The notes beneath the pieces were generated by a model, which worked only from the letters and a program-made list of their open reading frames with translations, made no database searches and was not told where the DNA came from. The translations under genes were made by a program, and so were the position numbers. From an uncultured Bacteroidota bacterium (GTDB taxonomy: Bacteria > Bacteroidota > Bacteroidia > Chitinophagales > Chitinophagaceae), in NCBI GenBank assembly GCA_946887345.1, contig CAMPKR010000163.1, forward strand, positions 1-5,935: DNA of 5,935 nt, written 5' to 3'. Positions within the stretch are counted from its first letter, which is position 1. Each line of letters opens with the position of its first letter. Positions 5,870 through 5,935 of this stretch are shown here, piece by piece.

Positions 5870-5935
5870 TCTTTTGCTAAGTGCTGCACTGGCATTCGCC
5901 GGTTGCGCCGGTGCCTCAGATAGTACTGAGACCTG
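5841..5935 (+). CDS. lipoprotein, N-terminal part, cut by window end
   Basis: An ATG at 5841, in a different frame from the T9SS protein, opens a frame that stays open to the window end (31 codons visible). It begins MKRSLLYPN and continues through a hydrophobic run (SLLLSAALAFAGC) to C22, then AGASDSTET. This is a lipoprotein (type II) signal peptide: Lys-Arg at the start, hydrophobic core, and a lipobox-like FAGC with the cysteine to be lipidated. After processing it would be anchored in the envelope. The start lies 29 bases inside the preceding gene, so the two are probably co-transcribed and translationally coupled; no good Shine-Dalgarno sequence is seen. The Phe at -3 of the lipobox is less usual than Leu but tolerated. 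The mature domain is outside the window, so function is unknown. Confidence 0.7.
   Translation, partial: MKRSLLYPNSLLLSAALAFAGCAGASDSTET

Overview
The window looks like chromosomal DNA from a member of the Bacteroidota, plausibly a Chitinophagaceae-type organism. The strongest evidence is a large secreted protein ending in a type IX secretion system (T9SS) type A sorting domain, a system essentially confined to this phylum. Supporting signs are a perfect TAnnTTTG-type -7 promoter box before that gene, A-rich leaders with weak or absent Shine-Dalgarno sequences, and moderate GC with AT-rich intergenic DNA. No transposase, integrase, phage gene, CRISPR array, rRNA or tRNA was seen.

Layout. Bases 1-707 (+) hold the 3' part of a helical-repeat (TPR-like) protein of unknown function, cut by the window edge. 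Bases 788-1528 (+) encode a short ParA/Soj-type ATPase with complete Walker motifs but no ParB gene or convincing parS site beside it. Bases 1529-1699 lie between convergent genes and contain hairpins and an 8-bp imperfect tandem repeat. Bases 1700-3179 (-) hold a tightly coupled pair: a nucleotidyltransferase-fold protein (transcribed first) followed after one base by a calcineurin-like metallophosphoesterase. A strong intrinsic terminator for minus-strand transcription sits just in front of the nucleotidyltransferase start.

Bases 3180-3988 are gene-poor. They hold a 62-residue, very basic, disorder-prone small protein (3267-3455, -), a second doubtful small minus-strand ORF (3573-3761), and two well-formed minus-strand intrinsic terminators that delimit these small units. 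A Bacteroidota-type promoter at 3942-3971 then drives a 626-residue secreted protein (3989-5869, +) with signal peptide, probable beta-propeller body and T9SS C-terminal domain. A previously easy-to-miss lipoprotein gene begins at 5841 (+), overlapping the end of the secreted-protein gene by 29 bases, and runs out of the window.

How the parts relate. Two groupings are supported by gene spacing: the nucleotidyltransferase/metallophosphoesterase pair, which could form a nucleotidyl-group addition/removal or phosphodiester-processing module, and the T9SS cargo/lipoprotein pair, both envelope or surface proteins. The ParA gene and the TPR-like gene are co-oriented but separated by 80 bases. Nothing here proves a new system; the nucleotidyltransferase-phosphoesterase pair with its terminator-containing leader is the best candidate for a second look.
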